DNA of 64,000 bases from Aquimarina muelleri DSM 19832 (GCF_000430665.1 NZ_AUML01000003.1:124001-188000); one strand, 5' to 3'. Counted from the stretch's first letter, positions 9,337 to 18,249 are shown. A program made the numbers and translations. The notes: generated by a model from the letters alone, not told the origin.

Positions 9337-9564
9337 TTAATCTTCGTAACGTTTTATCTCTCGATCATAGAAATTATTGGCTGCTTCAAAAAGATTTTCT
9401 GCTTCTTCTAAAAGTTCTTTTTCTTCACTTTTATCAAACTCCTCCAACCATTCTACTTCATCATTCTCCAAATTGATTATAAATCTAGGAAATTCTGTAT
9501 GAATTACAAAAATAGCATCTGGGAAATCTGTATTATCTCCTAATAAAAATTTTGGAAAGCTCAT
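9337..9564 (-). CDS. Conserved small acidic protein, function unknown
   Basis: 75 residues, strongly acidic, no signal peptide or membrane segment. N-terminal MSFPKFLLGDNTDFPDAIFV looks like a beta-rich small domain, and the C-terminal half (about 38-75) is predicted helical with many Glu. It is 9 nt upstream of the PAP2 phosphatase gene. I do not recognise a characterised family, though such short proteins are common in Bacteroidota genomes. The tight spacing and good codon use support it as a real gene. Confidence 0.7.
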   Translation of the reverse strand: MSFPKFLLGDNTDFPDAIFVIHTEFPRFIINLENDEVEWLEEFDKSEEKELLEEAENLFEAANNFYDREIKRYED

Positions 9565-9640
9565 AATAGGTGCTTAAAATTATAAAGCGTCAAAGGTACT
9601 ATCTTTTTTATGTAAATCAGGAAAATTTATTGCCTTGTAG

Positions 9641-10726
9641 TTATTCTATCTTAATTTCTACTCTATTATTAGATTCTGGGTCCAAATTAGAGTCTTTAGT
9701 AACTATGGGCTCTGTATTACCCAAAGCGATTACCTCTATTAAAGATTCATCTATCCCTTTTTCTATAAAATATTTTTTTACATTAATGGCTCTCATAGCA
9801 GACATAATCTCATTTTCAAAATCCGAACCTGCATCGTCTGCATGACCTATAATTTTAACTTTATTTACTTTAAATATAGTTACATATTGAATATAAGAAT
9901 CTAAAAGTTTTTGGATTTCTTTATACGCTTCACTTTCTCCTACTAAAAACTCTACAGGAAGAAAGTCAAGAGCCATATCACAAACCTGACTAGATACTAA
10001 GTTTTTAGGGTTCCGCATTTCCATTAGTAACACATCATCAATAAAATAGTAGGCAGTATCAAATTCTCCTCCTTTTACGGATTTGCCTTTTGGACTGTCT
10101 GAAAAATATCCTAGAGATATATACTTTTCTGTTCCTTTTGCTTTATAAACCCCACAAACTTTTTTCCAATTTTTGGTGTCACACACCATTTTTGAAGATT
10201 CAATATTTAAAGGAAATTTTGAGGTACTTGTTATTTTTGGGCTTCTTGCTGTAAAATAAGATCCTATAGATGAAGTACAGGAATTAGAAATCCCTTCAGC
10301 TAAAGAAACATACATATGATAATAATAATATTTACCTTTAGATAATGGTCTTTTTAATTTAGCAGTAACTCCTTCTTTATAAGCACCACCTGCTATATAC
10401 ATACCAACTTTACCTTGTCCTGTTCTTGGCTCTTGCTCTCCAAATTGTTTTAAAAAATTAGGCGATTTATGTATAAATTTAATGTCTTTTAATTTTGGAT
10501 GGTAAGCATCTGGAGAATTAATAGCTGGTTTCCAATCTTTTATAATACCAAAATTTTGCATCTCCATATCTAATCTGGCTATGGCTGCATTAGTCATTTC
10601 AAAACTAGGATTAGGAACAAGGTTTTCGTTTATACTATGAACAAAGTTTTGACTTATACTACTTTGTGTTACCAGTAAGAAAAATGCAACAAGCAGTAGA
10701 CAAAATTTAGAGTTTGGGACTTTCAT
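9641..10726 (-). CDS. OmpA-family outer-membrane/peptidoglycan-binding protein
   Basis: 361 residues with a cleavable signal peptide (residues 1-25, hydrophobic LLLVAFFLLV then SISQ). Residues about 35-245 form a beta-rich domain starting ENLVPNPSFEM, a carbohydrate-binding-like opening seen in many Bacteroidota surface proteins. The C-terminal OmpA domain (about 255-361) includes VKIIGHADDAGSDFENE and a helix leading to SLIEVIALGNTEPI, which binds peptidoglycan non-covalently. It thus probably tethers a periplasmic or outer-leaflet beta domain to the wall. It is a single gene with its own promoter just upstream. Confidence 0.88.
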   Translation of the reverse strand: MKVPNSKFCLLLVAFFLLVTQSSISQNFVHSINENLVPNPSFEMTNAAIARLDMEMQNFGIIKDWKPAINSPDAYHPKLKDIKFIHKSPNFLKQFGEQEPRTGQGKVGMYIAGGAYKEGVTAKLKRPLSKGKYYYYHMYVSLAEGISNSCTSSIGSYFTARSPKITSTSKFPLNIESSKMVCDTKNWKKVCGVYKAKGTEKYISLGYFSDSPKGKSVKGGEFDTAYYFIDDVLLMEMRNPKNLVSSQVCDMALDFLPVEFLVGESEAYKEIQKLLDSYIQYVTIFKVNKVKIIGHADDAGSDFENEIMSAMRAINVKKYFIEKGIDESLIEVIALGNTEPIVTKDSNLDPESNNRVEIKIE

Positions 10727-10746
10727 TTTTGTATTCTGTTTTTTTG

Positions 10747-10776
10747 GAAAGATAGTTAATTATTAGTTAATACCAA
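10747..10776 (-). promoter_or_regulatory. Bacteroidota-type promoter for the OmpA-family gene
   Basis: On the minus strand a TTG (10774-10776) is separated by exactly 19 nt from TATCTTTC (10747-10754), one mismatch from the TAnnTTTG -7 box of the Bacteroidota primary sigma factor. The start codon lies 20 nt downstream of the box. Spacing and position both fit. Confidence 0.5.
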
Positions 10777-10829
10777 ATAAACGTAATAACTACAAAAATG
10801 GTATTTGGTATCTCTTTTTATTTAATATT

Positions 10830-12200
10830 TCAGTTTTTCTTAATCAAATCTTTGGTTAAATAATCAAATCTAATATAGAGCAATACTGCAGAAACAGTTA
10901 GACCTGCTAATAGACCAATCCAAATTCCAGAATTTTTGTATTCGGTATGTAATCCTAAATAATAACTAATAGGAAAACCTATTACCCAATATGCTATAAA
11001 GGTAATAAATGTTGGAATTTTAACATCTTGTAATCCTCTTAAAGCGCCCAATACTGTAACCTGTATTCCATCTGAGATTTGAAATAATGCTGCAATAATT
11101 AACAGTTCTGCTGCAATACTAATCACTTCGGTATTGTCAACCAGGTTTTCTACATCTTTTACATCTAAATATATTTTAGGCAGCATTTCGTTACATAAAA
11201 TAAAAAATATAGCAAAAATGACTTCTAACAAAAAGGTAAGTAAGAATATAGAAATTGCAATTCTTCGTAAATCTCTAAAATGCTGAAGTCCTTTTTGATT
11301 ACCTACTCTAACCATAGCAGCAACGCTTAACCCCATTGCAACCATAAAGGTCATCGAAGCAAGGTTTAATGCTATTTGATTTGCTGCTTGCGGGTTTTTA
11401 CCTAAAATCCCTGACAACCAAATAGCTGCCGTAAAAATTGCTACTTCAAAAAACATCTGTAGTGCTGATGGAAATCCAAGCGACACTATTTTATGTATCA
11501 TTTTGTTTTCTAAAACAAAAAACTTGATGTTTGATACATATTGTTTTGATTTTTCTTTATACCTAAGAAAAGCCCACATAAGTGCTACCATTGCAAATCT
11601 TGAAACTAATGTTCCTATAGCTGCACCAACTATTCCCATCTGCGGAAAACCAAATTTTCCAAAAATCAATAGATAGTTTAAAGCTATATTAACCACATTT
11701 GCCACCAGAGTAGCGTACATAGGATATTTAGTCATCGACAACCCATCTGAGAATTGTTTTAATGCCTGAAAACTCACTAATGGTATTAAAGAAAAAGCTA
11801 CTAAATCTAAGTAAGGTATTGCCAATTCTACAACTTCTGGAGGCTGTTTCATTAAATACATTAATGGCTTTGCTGCCAGAATCACTAAAAACAATGCTAT
11901 TCCTATTGTAGTACACAAAAATAAACCGTGCTTATATGCGGACTTACCATTTTTAAAATTATTTTCCCCATCTGCTTCTGCTACTAATGGGGTTATTGCT
12001 GTAGAAAAACCAATTCCTAAAGACATGGCTATAAACATAAAGCTATTACCTAAAGATACTGCTGCTAATTCTGCAGTACCTAATTGTCCTACCATAACAT
12101 TATCTACCAGCCCTACAAAAGTATGACCAAGCATGCCCAACATCACTGGTGCTGCCAATTTTAGATTATACCGAAATTCTTTAGTGTAGTTTTGTAACAT
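10830..12200 (-). CDS. MATE-family multidrug/sodium antiporter (NorM-like)
   Basis: About 456 residues with 12 hydrophobic segments; exports cationic drugs in exchange for sodium or protons across the inner membrane. The MATE signature is clear at the N-terminus (KLAAPVMLGMLGHTFVGLVD, then GQLGTAELAAVSLGNS) and repeats in the second half (PQAANQIALNLASM). The frame can open 39 nt further upstream at 12239, but the chosen ATG gives MLQNYTKEF directly before the first helix, as in NorM-type proteins, while the extra 13 residues look non-native. It stands alone. Natural substrate unknown. Confidence 0.9.
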   Translation of the reverse strand: MLQNYTKEFRYNLKLAAPVMLGMLGHTFVGLVDNVMVGQLGTAELAAVSLGNSFMFIAMSLGIGFSTAITPLVAEADGENNFKNGKSAYKHGLFLCTTIGIALFLVILAAKPLMYLMKQPPEVVELAIPYLDLVAFSLIPLVSFQALKQFSDGLSMTKYPMYATLVANVVNIALNYLLIFGKFGFPQMGIVGAAIGTLVSRFAMVALMWAFLRYKEKSKQYVSNIKFFVLENKMIHKIVSLGFPSALQMFFEVAIFTAAIWLSGILGKNPQAANQIALNLASMTFMVAMGLSVAAMVRVGNQKGLQHFRDLRRIAISIFLLTFLLEVIFAIFFILCNEMLPKIYLDVKDVENLVDNTEVISIAAELLIIAALFQISDGIQVTVLGALRGLQDVKIPTFITFIAYWVIGFPISYYLGLHTEYKNSGIWIGLLAGLTVSAVLLYIRFDYLTKDLIKKN

Positions 12201-12350
12201 TTTACAATTTTGAAGTCGTAAAGGTATTAGAACCTTCATAAATTAAATGACTCTTATCGTATATTTAACTTTATAATATTATTATTTTTTCTAAACGAGA
12301 AATATATTAGAAAATTTGTGATAGTAATTTTGATTGTTAATATCATCTCA

Positions 12351-13010
12351 TTACTTATCAAACAATTTATATTGACCTTTAAGTCTTAGGGTAACTATTA
12401 TGTTTTTTTTAGTATCATTTCTAAAATACCAACCATGTTTCCCTTCAAAGGGAACTGTTAATGTTCCTGCCATATTGTTAGAATAGGCTAGAGTATAGCT
12501 TTCATAAAATACATTTTCTGGAGGGTTATCTTGTTTAACTTCTCCATGAAAATCAATATAAACAACTTTATCATTTGCGGTAGTCCATTCATATTTTACA
12601 CTACCATACTTTAATGCTTTAAATTTGTACTCTATTCCTTTACCAGCAGGAACTTCTACTAAAATAGTATCACTTTGTTCGATATATTGTTCTACTGGTG
12701 GTGGATTGTTTGCCTCTAATGGTTTGGAAACACTTGTTGGAGAACCTAGTTTTTCTAATTTTAATTTTTTAAAACTTAATGGAACTTCTTGTAGTGCATC
12801 TTTATTAATTTTTGAATCATCTGCTATATACAGTTCATTAAATCCAAATAGTTTTCCTGTTCCTAATGGATCCATACCGTACTCTGCAGGTAAAACAGCA
12901 GTTATTAAAACAACGGCACCAATAACTAATGCTATGCATATTGATTTTACTAATTGTTTTTTACTCATCACTGGCTGATCATGTGTTGTCATACTATTCA
13001 TATTAAGCAA
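12351..13010 (-). CDS. Membrane-anchored periplasmic protein of the HupE operon
   Basis: 219 residues. A short cytoplasmic N-terminus, one membrane helix (about 23-43, ALVIGAVVLITAVLPAEYG), and a large beta-rich periplasmic domain. It overlaps the hupE-like gene by 8 nt, and its stop closes the operon. Several in-frame ATG codons (residues 1, 4, 7, 15) make the exact start uncertain. Proteins of this kind sit beside HupE/UreJ-type permeases in other genomes, so it is probably an accessory or anchor protein for that permease. I know no experimentally defined role. Confidence 0.75.
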   Translation of the reverse strand: MLNMNSMTTHDQPVMSKKQLVKSICIALVIGAVVLITAVLPAEYGMDPLGTGKLFGFNELYIADDSKINKDALQEVPLSFKKLKLEKLGSPTSVSKPLEANNPPPVEQYIEQSDTILVEVPAGKGIEYKFKALKYGSVKYEWTTANDKVVYIDFHGEVKQDNPPENVFYESYTLAYSNNMAGTLTVPFEGKHGWYFRNDTKKNIIVTLRLKGQYKLFDK

Positions 13011-13695
13011 TAAAATAACCTGTTAATTGAAATCCTAGCAAAAGAAAACCTGCTGCCATAAGCAGTATATTAGTTAGGTTAGAAAACTTGATATAGCTAT
13101 CATATCTTCTCCAAACATTTATAACTAAAAGAACTAACCCTAGAGCTAAAAATTGTCCTATCTCTACTCCTAAATTAAATCCTAAAAGATTTACAAAAAG
13201 TCCATCTTTATCAAATTTAAATTCTTGTAATTTGGTTGCTAATCCAAAGCCATGGAATAATCCAAAAATTAATACTGCTAATTTTGTATTAGGTTGTTTA
13301 CCTAAAAACTGTTTAAATCCACCTAGATTATCAAATCCTTTATACACTATTGATAATGCTATTATGGCATCTATCAAGTATGCATTTATACTAATATCTG
13401 CCATCACCCCCAATAGCAATGTTACACTATGTCCTATCGTAAAAAAGCTTACGTATAATAGTATTTCTTTGGGTTTATATAAAAAGAAAATAACCCCTAC
13501 TAAAAAAAGCAGGTGATCGTATCCTGTAATCATATGTTTTGCTCCAATGTAAAAAAACGGACCAAAAGCAATACCTTTATTTCCTAATAAAAAAGACTGT
13601 GTTTCATCATCTACACCATGTGCGTACATGACTACAGAAACAAAACATAATATGATAAATACGGGGAGTGTTACTGTTTTTTTAAACATAAACAA
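13003..13695 (-). CDS. HupE/UreJ-family membrane protein (putative nickel/cobalt permease)
   Basis: 230 residues, about six to seven membrane helices with a predicted signal-like first helix. The diagnostic block KHMITGYDHLLFLVGVIFF (about residues 53-71), with its conserved His and Asp, and the later GLFHGFGLATKL segment with another His match the HupE/UreJ family. Members accompany hydrogenase or urease genes and are believed to pass nickel, but neither enzyme is encoded here. Gene order: His-rich lipoprotein (6 nt upstream), this gene, then the anchor protein with 8-nt overlap. The metal is inferred. Confidence 0.85.
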   Translation of the reverse strand: MFMFKKTVTLPVFIILCFVSVVMYAHGVDDETQSFLLGNKGIAFGPFFYIGAKHMITGYDHLLFLVGVIFFLYKPKEILLYVSFFTIGHSVTLLLGVMADISINAYLIDAIIALSIVYKGFDNLGGFKQFLGKQPNTKLAVLIFGLFHGFGLATKLQEFKFDKDGLFVNLLGFNLGVEIGQFLALGLVLLVINVWRRYDSYIKFSNLTNILLMAAGFLLLGFQLTGYFIA

Positions 13696-13701
13696 TTTTA
13701 A

Positions 13702-13920
13702 TTAATGTGCATGTCCATGCTCTTTTACTTGTCTAATACTATCTAGTTTTCTTTTTTCTGCTTCAGAAATTTCTGTAGTTTGTGTATCTATATCTGAGGT
13801 TACTTTTTGTTCTGTTTCATTTTTAACTACATTTTGATCTTCTTTCTTTTTATCTGTACAAGACGCTAAAACTCCTAATGCTAAAACAGCTATACTGTAT
13901 ATTATTTTTTTAAATATCAT
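13702..13920 (-). CDS. Small lipoprotein with histidine-rich C-terminus
   Basis: 72 residues. Signal peptide with lipobox LASC (Cys20), then a charged, mostly disordered linker rich in Lys, Glu and Thr, ending in HGHAH. Attachment to an envelope membrane is expected after lipidation. It is the first gene of the three-gene HupE operon (6 nt before the permease gene). The terminal histidine cluster would suit weak capture of Ni, Co, Zn or Cu for hand-over to the permease; this role is an inference from sequence and position. Confidence 0.75.
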   Translation of the reverse strand: MIFKKIIYSIAVLALGVLASCTDKKKEDQNVVKNETEQKVTSDIDTQTTEISEAEKRKLDSIRQVKEHGHAH

Positions 13921-14033
13921 GATTGTGTTATTTTAAGGTAACCAGAATTTGTTAACTAGCTATTATTTTTTATCTGTTGTAATTTATTACACTTATTGTT
14001 TTATAATATGTATTTACTCAATAGTGTATGTAT

Positions 14034-15422
14034 TTATTTTACTCCATATTTATCAAAAAGATACATAAAACTAGCCATAGTTGCTGCTCCTAGTTCTAGC
14101 TCCCGTTTGTTTACTGCATCAAAAGTATCATTTTTTGCATGATGATAATCAAAATAACGTTGCGAATCTGGTCGAAGCCCTGCTAAAACCATTCCTTCTT
14201 TTTTGAGTGGTCCAATATCTGCTCCACTACCACCTTTAGCAAAAAAGTGTATTAGATATGGTTCAAAAAGGGGTTTCCAACTTTGTACTTGCTCAAAATT
14301 ATCTGCATTACAATCTAAAGAAAAGCCTCTTGGAGTAAATCCTCCTGAATCACTTTCTAGAGCAAATACGTGATTTTCTCCTTTATCTTTTGCTACTTGT
14401 GCATATTTTTTACCTCCTCGCAATCCATTTTCTTCATTCATAAAAAACACTACTCTAATAGATCTTTTTGGTTTATACCCTATTTCTTTAAATAATCGTA
14501 ATACCTCCATAGATTGCACTATTCCTGCTCCATCATCATGAGAGCCATCTCCTAGATCCCAAGAATCTAGGTGTCCTCCTACTACCATATACTCTTTAGG
14601 GAATTCACTACCTGTTATCTCTCCAATTACATTATAAGATTGTACATCTTTCCATGTACGGCAATTCATATTAATATGAAACTTAACATTAGGGTCTAGT
14701 TTTAGCATAGAGCTCAATAGGTTTGCTCCTTTGGTACTAATTGCTGCTGCGGGAATTTTGTCTGTATCCTTAAGATCCCCGTAACTCATTGCTCCTGTAT
14801 GGGGGTAATCGTCTAACCTAAGATTCATAGATCGTACTATAACTCCTATTGCGCCAAATTTAGCTGCTTCGGCTGCACCAGAGTATCTTTGATCTACACA
14901 TCCTCCATATGCCATAAATGTTTCTATAACATCTGCTTGCATAGGGCGATTATAAAATACTATTTTCCCTTTTATTTTATCAATTCCTATTTTTTTAAGT
15001 TCATCTAAGCCTTTTACTTCAATAACCTGTGCTTTTATTCCTCCAATAGAGGTTGGAACAGACCCTCCTAAAGCACATACAGGCACATTTGTAGTTACCC
15101 CTGGTTCTGTCTCTATATATGCATATTCTGTAACACCTCTAGTCCATTTAGGAACCATAACTGGCTGTAACCACACTTTATCTATCCCTAACTCTTTTAA
15201 TTCTTTTTCTCCCCACTCTACAGCTTTTTGTGCATTTAAAGATCCTGATAATCTTCCTCCTATCTGATTAGATAAATAGTCTAACCATTCATAACTTTTT
15301 CCGTTTAACAAAGAGGTATTATAGAGTTTTTTTAAGGTTATCGAATCTTCTTTACTATTATTTTGAGCAAAGCAATTAAGCGATAAGATTGCGAAAATGA
15401 GTATTATTATTTTTCTAGACAT
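14034..15422 (-). CDS. M28-family zinc metallopeptidase (carboxypeptidase Q-like), secreted
   Basis: 462 residues with a signal peptide (1-19, ending CFA-Q). A PA-type insert lies around residues 125-250. The binuclear zinc peptidase core carries His284 and Asp286 (GGHLDSWD), Asp296/297 in SHDDGAG, the catalytic-base pair in NEENG (about 329-333), Asp358 in LESDSGG, and a late His in YHHAKNDTFD. All ligands of M28 enzymes are present. It probably acts in the periplasm or outside, removing single residues from peptides. It starts 9 nt downstream of the PPK2 gene stop and may be co-transcribed with it. Confidence 0.9.
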   Translation of the reverse strand: MSRKIIILIFAILSLNCFAQNNSKEDSITLKKLYNTSLLNGKSYEWLDYLSNQIGGRLSGSLNAQKAVEWGEKELKELGIDKVWLQPVMVPKWTRGVTEYAYIETEPGVTTNVPVCALGGSVPTSIGGIKAQVIEVKGLDELKKIGIDKIKGKIVFYNRPMQADVIETFMAYGGCVDQRYSGAAEAAKFGAIGVIVRSMNLRLDDYPHTGAMSYGDLKDTDKIPAAAISTKGANLLSSMLKLDPNVKFHINMNCRTWKDVQSYNVIGEITGSEFPKEYMVVGGHLDSWDLGDGSHDDGAGIVQSMEVLRLFKEIGYKPKRSIRVVFFMNEENGLRGGKKYAQVAKDKGENHVFALESDSGGFTPRGFSLDCNADNFEQVQSWKPLFEPYLIHFFAKGGSGADIGPLKKEGMVLAGLRPDSQRYFDYHHAKNDTFDAVNKRELELGAATMASFMYLFDKYGVK

Positions 15423-15431
15423 ATTTTGTTT

Positions 15432-16310
15432 TTATTCTTTTTCTAATTGCTCTTTATATAATTCCAGATTAGCCTTTGTTTCATCATCTAATTCGGGTTC
15501 TTGTATATCTTTATATTCTTTTAGACTATCGTATATTGTTTTTGCTACAATATATCTTGCTACTGGCTTATCATCAGCGGGGACTATATACCATGGTGCA
15601 TGTGGTACAGATGTTTTGTTTATGGCATCCTGGTAACAGTTTTGATATTGATCCCAAAGCTTTCTTTCTTTTAAATCTCCTGCTGAGAACTTCCAGTTTT
15701 TTTCTTTTTTTTCGAGCCTGCGAAGTAATCTATTTTTTTGTTCTTTTTTGGATAAGTGTAAGTAGAATTTATAAACTAAAGTACCATTTTGAGCAATATG
15801 TTTTTCAAAATTTCTGATTTGCTCAAAACGTGTATCCCAAAATGCATCGTCAATATCCTCTACTGAATTAATATTAGGGATATTCTCTCCCATTATATAT
15901 TCTGGATGGACTCTGGTTACTAGAACATTTTCATAATGTGTCCTATTAAACACCCCAAATTTACCCCTCTGTGGCAAAGCAATATAATGACGCCATAGGT
16001 AATCGTGGCTACTTTCTAACTCGGTTGGCACTTTAAAACTATGCACAATGATTCCTCGAGTATTAAAATCTTTAAAGACTTCTCTTATCAAACTATCTTT
16101 ACCCGAAGTATCCATTCCTTGAAGACATATCAAAACGGCATATTTATCATGTGCATACATGGTATCCTGAAGTTTCCCTAGTTTTTCTCGTACTTCTTCG
16201 AGTTCTTTCTCAATTTTATTTTCACTCTCTTCCAGATCAAAAGTGGTCGGTATTTTAGATAGTTCTATTGGAGTAACAACTTTAAAATCTTCGTGACTTA
16301 TCTTCTTCAT
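15432..16310 (-). CDS. ppk2: Polyphosphate kinase 2 family phosphotransferase
   Basis: 292 residues, cytoplasmic. Transfers phosphate between polyphosphate and nucleotides (AMP, ADP or broader NDP). The Walker A motif is GMDTSGKDS (65-73), the lid and Walker B region is PQRGKFGVFNRTHYENVL (about 113-130), and the KFYLHLSKKEQKNRL block follows. FNRTHYE rather than FDRSWYN places it with the single-domain class II/III enzymes acting on AMP/ADP. A coiled N-terminal arm (about 27-50) is typical. Upstream lies a TATCTTTC-type box; downstream is the M28 peptidase gene 9 nt away. Confidence 0.9.
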   Translation of the reverse strand: MKKISHEDFKVVTPIELSKIPTTFDLEESENKIEKELEEVREKLGKLQDTMYAHDKYAVLICLQGMDTSGKDSLIREVFKDFNTRGIIVHSFKVPTELESSHDYLWRHYIALPQRGKFGVFNRTHYENVLVTRVHPEYIMGENIPNINSVEDIDDAFWDTRFEQIRNFEKHIAQNGTLVYKFYLHLSKKEQKNRLLRRLEKKEKNWKFSAGDLKERKLWDQYQNCYQDAINKTSVPHAPWYIVPADDKPVARYIVAKTIYDSLKEYKDIQEPELDDETKANLELYKEQLEKE

Positions 16311-16331
16311 ACAACAATTTGTGTTATTCTC

Positions 16332-16339
16332 GAAAGATA
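16332..16339 (-). promoter_or_regulatory. Possible -7 promoter box for ppk2
   Basis: Minus-strand TATCTTTC, one mismatch from TAnnTTTG, lies 21 nt upstream of the start codon. The -33 region at 19-nt spacing reads TTT rather than TTG, so the match is moderate. Confidence 0.35.
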
Positions 16340-16456
16340 CTAAAGTTTTCTATTCTCTAAAAAAATAGTTCGACCTTACATTTTTTTTAATTTAACCCGC
16401 TTTATGCAGTAGAACTTCGTAATGAAGCTTGAAAGCACCATAAACACAGTCATTTT

Positions 16457-16494
16457 CTTGATTTTAGCATAGCTCCGCTATGGTTAAAGTCAAG
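16457..16494. repeat. Long hairpin preceding dispersed repeat copy 2
   Basis: Arm 16457-16473 pairs with 16477-16494 over a TCC loop: 17 base pairs including two G-T wobbles and one bulged base. It abuts the dispersed repeat at 16490. Copy 1 of the repeat has no equivalent hairpin in front of it, so this is a neighbouring element or an extended form of the repeat. Confidence 0.6.
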
Positions 16495-16587
16495 AACCTC
16501 GGAACAAGCTCGTGAGGTATGCTTCCGAAAATATATTTTGTTTTCGAGGAAAGCCTCGGAGAATTAAACTCCTCAATATGGATTAAA
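16490..16587. repeat. Dispersed palindromic repeat element, copy 2
   Basis: Same order of elements as at 8661-8754: CCTCGGAACAAGCTCGTGAGG hairpin region, TTC-GAAAATATATTTTG spacer with 4 extra bases, CGAGGAAAGCCTCG hairpin, GGAGAATTAAACTCC, then CAATATGGATTAAA. Several differences are compensated or lie in loops. It lies between the divergent ppk2 and AraC genes. More hairpins follow (TGTAG-CAG-CTACA near 16611-16623, flanked by AACGAAG and CTTCGGTT). Confidence 0.75.
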
Positions 16588-16710
16588 AAACGAAGCAAAG
16601 CGTCTGTATTTGTAGCAGCTACAACTTCGGTTTAGTTGGTAAACAAACTTGTTTAGATACTATTGCCAATTTTTACATATTAATTGTAATCGCTTAGATT
16701 TGTATAACAA

Positions 16711-16772
16711 GAGCTGTATGAAATGAGAGATTCAGGGAGAGGATTGAGGCAAAACCTCCTTGCCTACTCGAT
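16711..16772 (+). ncRNA. Probable group II intron 3'-end remnant (domains V-VI)
   Basis: The sequence GAGCTGTATGAAATGAGAGA resembles the 5' strand of a group II intron domain V, including the AGC catalytic triad. The pairing strand (normally ending in GTACAGTTC-like bases) is missing. What follows looks like a domain VI hairpin (GGATTGAGG, CAAAA, CCTCC) and a CCTACTCGATC end, similar to bacterial group II intron 3' boundaries. No reverse-transcriptase ORF is present. I read it as a degraded intron tail; this is recognition by eye, not a structural search. Confidence 0.4.
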
Positions 16773-16828
16773 CACTGAACGTTGTACATCATACTCAAGA
16801 AACTGACTAAACAAAAATAAAACACCTA

Positions 16829-17644
16829 ATGAATCATAGAATATTTGAACCACAACAGAATTTGGCAGAATGGATAAAATGCTATTGGACATTAGAAAGT
16901 GCTTTTGAAAATACGCCTTTAAGGAATACCATTATTCCAGATGGAACAATGAAACTAATTTTTCATTATGGAGATACTTACAAACATCACCCAAACGATA
17001 AAGAAAGTATAATTTTACCAAAATATTTTTTAATAGGTCAATTGACACGTCCGTATGTCGTAGAACCACTCGGTACTACTGGTTCTTTTATTGTTCGATT
17101 TCGACCCAACGGATTTTTACCTTTTGCAAACATAGATGTAAAAAAAATTCAAAATACAGCTGTACCACTAGATAAACTTTTTGGAAAAGATGGAGAAGAA
17201 ATTGGAGAACAAATTTTAAATGCTAATTCTACTTCTGAAAGAATAGAGTTAATCGAAACATTTTTACTAAAAAGATTAATCGACAAAAATACTATTGACA
17301 ATATTGTAAAATCTACAGTTGAAACAATTTTCAAAACTAATGGGCAATTTTCAGTAAATAAACATTCAAAGCAAAGCAATATTAACAGGAGACAATTAAC
17401 CCGTAAGTTTTCGTCAACAATTGGATTAAGTCCTAAACAACTTTCCAAAACTATAAGAATTCAAAATACTCTGAAAACACTATTAAATAAAGAAGTTGCT
17501 AGTCTTACCAATTTAGCTTATGAAAATGAATATTTTGATCAAGCACATTTCATTAAAGATTTTAAAGAATTTACAGGACTAACTCCTAAAGAGTTTTATG
17601 GAGATGATTTAAAAATGTCAATGATTTTTGATAATATAGACTAA
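16829..17644 (+). CDS. AraC-family transcriptional regulator
   Basis: 271 residues. The N-terminal domain (about 1-150, starting with EPQQNLAEWIKCYWTLE and a PDGTMKLIFHYG block) is the DUF6597-type sensor found in many Bacteroidota AraC proteins. The C-terminal 100 residues hold two helix-turn-helix motifs, with INRRQLTRKFSSTIGLSPKQ in the first and AYENEYFDQAHFIKDFKEFT in the second, plus the usual FTGLTPKEFY end. It is followed 77 nt later by a small VOC protein gene on the same strand, which it probably regulates. Inducer unknown. Confidence 0.9.
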   Translation: MNHRIFEPQQNLAEWIKCYWTLESAFENTPLRNTIIPDGTMKLIFHYGDTYKHHPNDKESIILPKYFLIGQLTRPYVVEPLGTTGSFIVRFRPNGFLPFANIDVKKIQNTAVPLDKLFGKDGEEIGEQILNANSTSERIELIETFLLKRLIDKNTIDNIVKSTVETIFKTNGQFSVNKHSKQSNINRRQLTRKFSSTIGLSPKQLSKTIRIQNTLKTLLNKEVASLTNLAYENEYFDQAHFIKDFKEFTGLTPKEFYGDDLKMSMIFDNID

Positions 17645-17721
17645 CCTTGTCCCATTTTTACAATTTTATATTTTAATGTCATCTCATATTTGCATTATAA
17701 TAACGCAATAAAATTGTAAAA

Positions 17722-18096
17722 ATGAAAAACGTAAATCCTGTAAGCTGGTTCGACATCAATGTTTCAAACCTAAAGAATGCTAAAGAGTTCTATGAAACTG
17801 TTTTCAATATCAAACTTGTAGATTTTCCTATTGAGTTCGGTAAACAATCTGGTTTCCCTTTTGACCCAAAAGGTTTAAATATTACTGGTGCATTAGTAGA
17901 AAAGAAAGACTTTGCACCAAACAACAACAATACCATTATTTACTTTGAATCACAAGACTGTACAACTGAAGAAAATTTAGTTGAAAAAGCTGGAGGAAAA
18001 ATCATTAGGTCTAAAATATCTATAGGGGAATTTGGTTTTGTATCTATCTTAATGGATAGAGATGGAAATACTATTGGACTATATTCAAAAAAATAA
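17722..18096 (+). CDS. VOC-superfamily (glyoxalase/bleomycin-resistance fold) protein
   Basis: 124 residues. Two beta-alpha-beta-beta-beta modules: the first starts VSWFDINVSNLKNAKEFYE, the second closes with GFVSILMDRDGNTIGLYSK. Such proteins are cytoplasmic, metal-binding lyases, isomerases or dioxygenases, or ligand-binding resistance proteins. The usual His metal ligand of the first strand is replaced here (WFDIN), so a non-catalytic role is possible. It sits after an AraC regulator gene, a common pairing. The exact reaction cannot be given. Confidence 0.85.
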   Translation: MKNVNPVSWFDINVSNLKNAKEFYETVFNIKLVDFPIEFGKQSGFPFDPKGLNITGALVEKKDFAPNNNNTIIYFESQDCTTEENLVEKAGGKIIRSKISIGEFGFVSILMDRDGNTIGLYSKK

Positions 18097-18249
18097 TTTC
18101 TGGAAAGTACAAATATACAACGAGTAGGAAAAGAGGGATCCCCCCTAAACCTCCAATACCATTAAATTAACTGATAACCTAATCCCCTATGATAAAACAT
18201 ATCTGGATAATATCTTCTAATACGTCATAACCATTTTACAGCTAAGACC

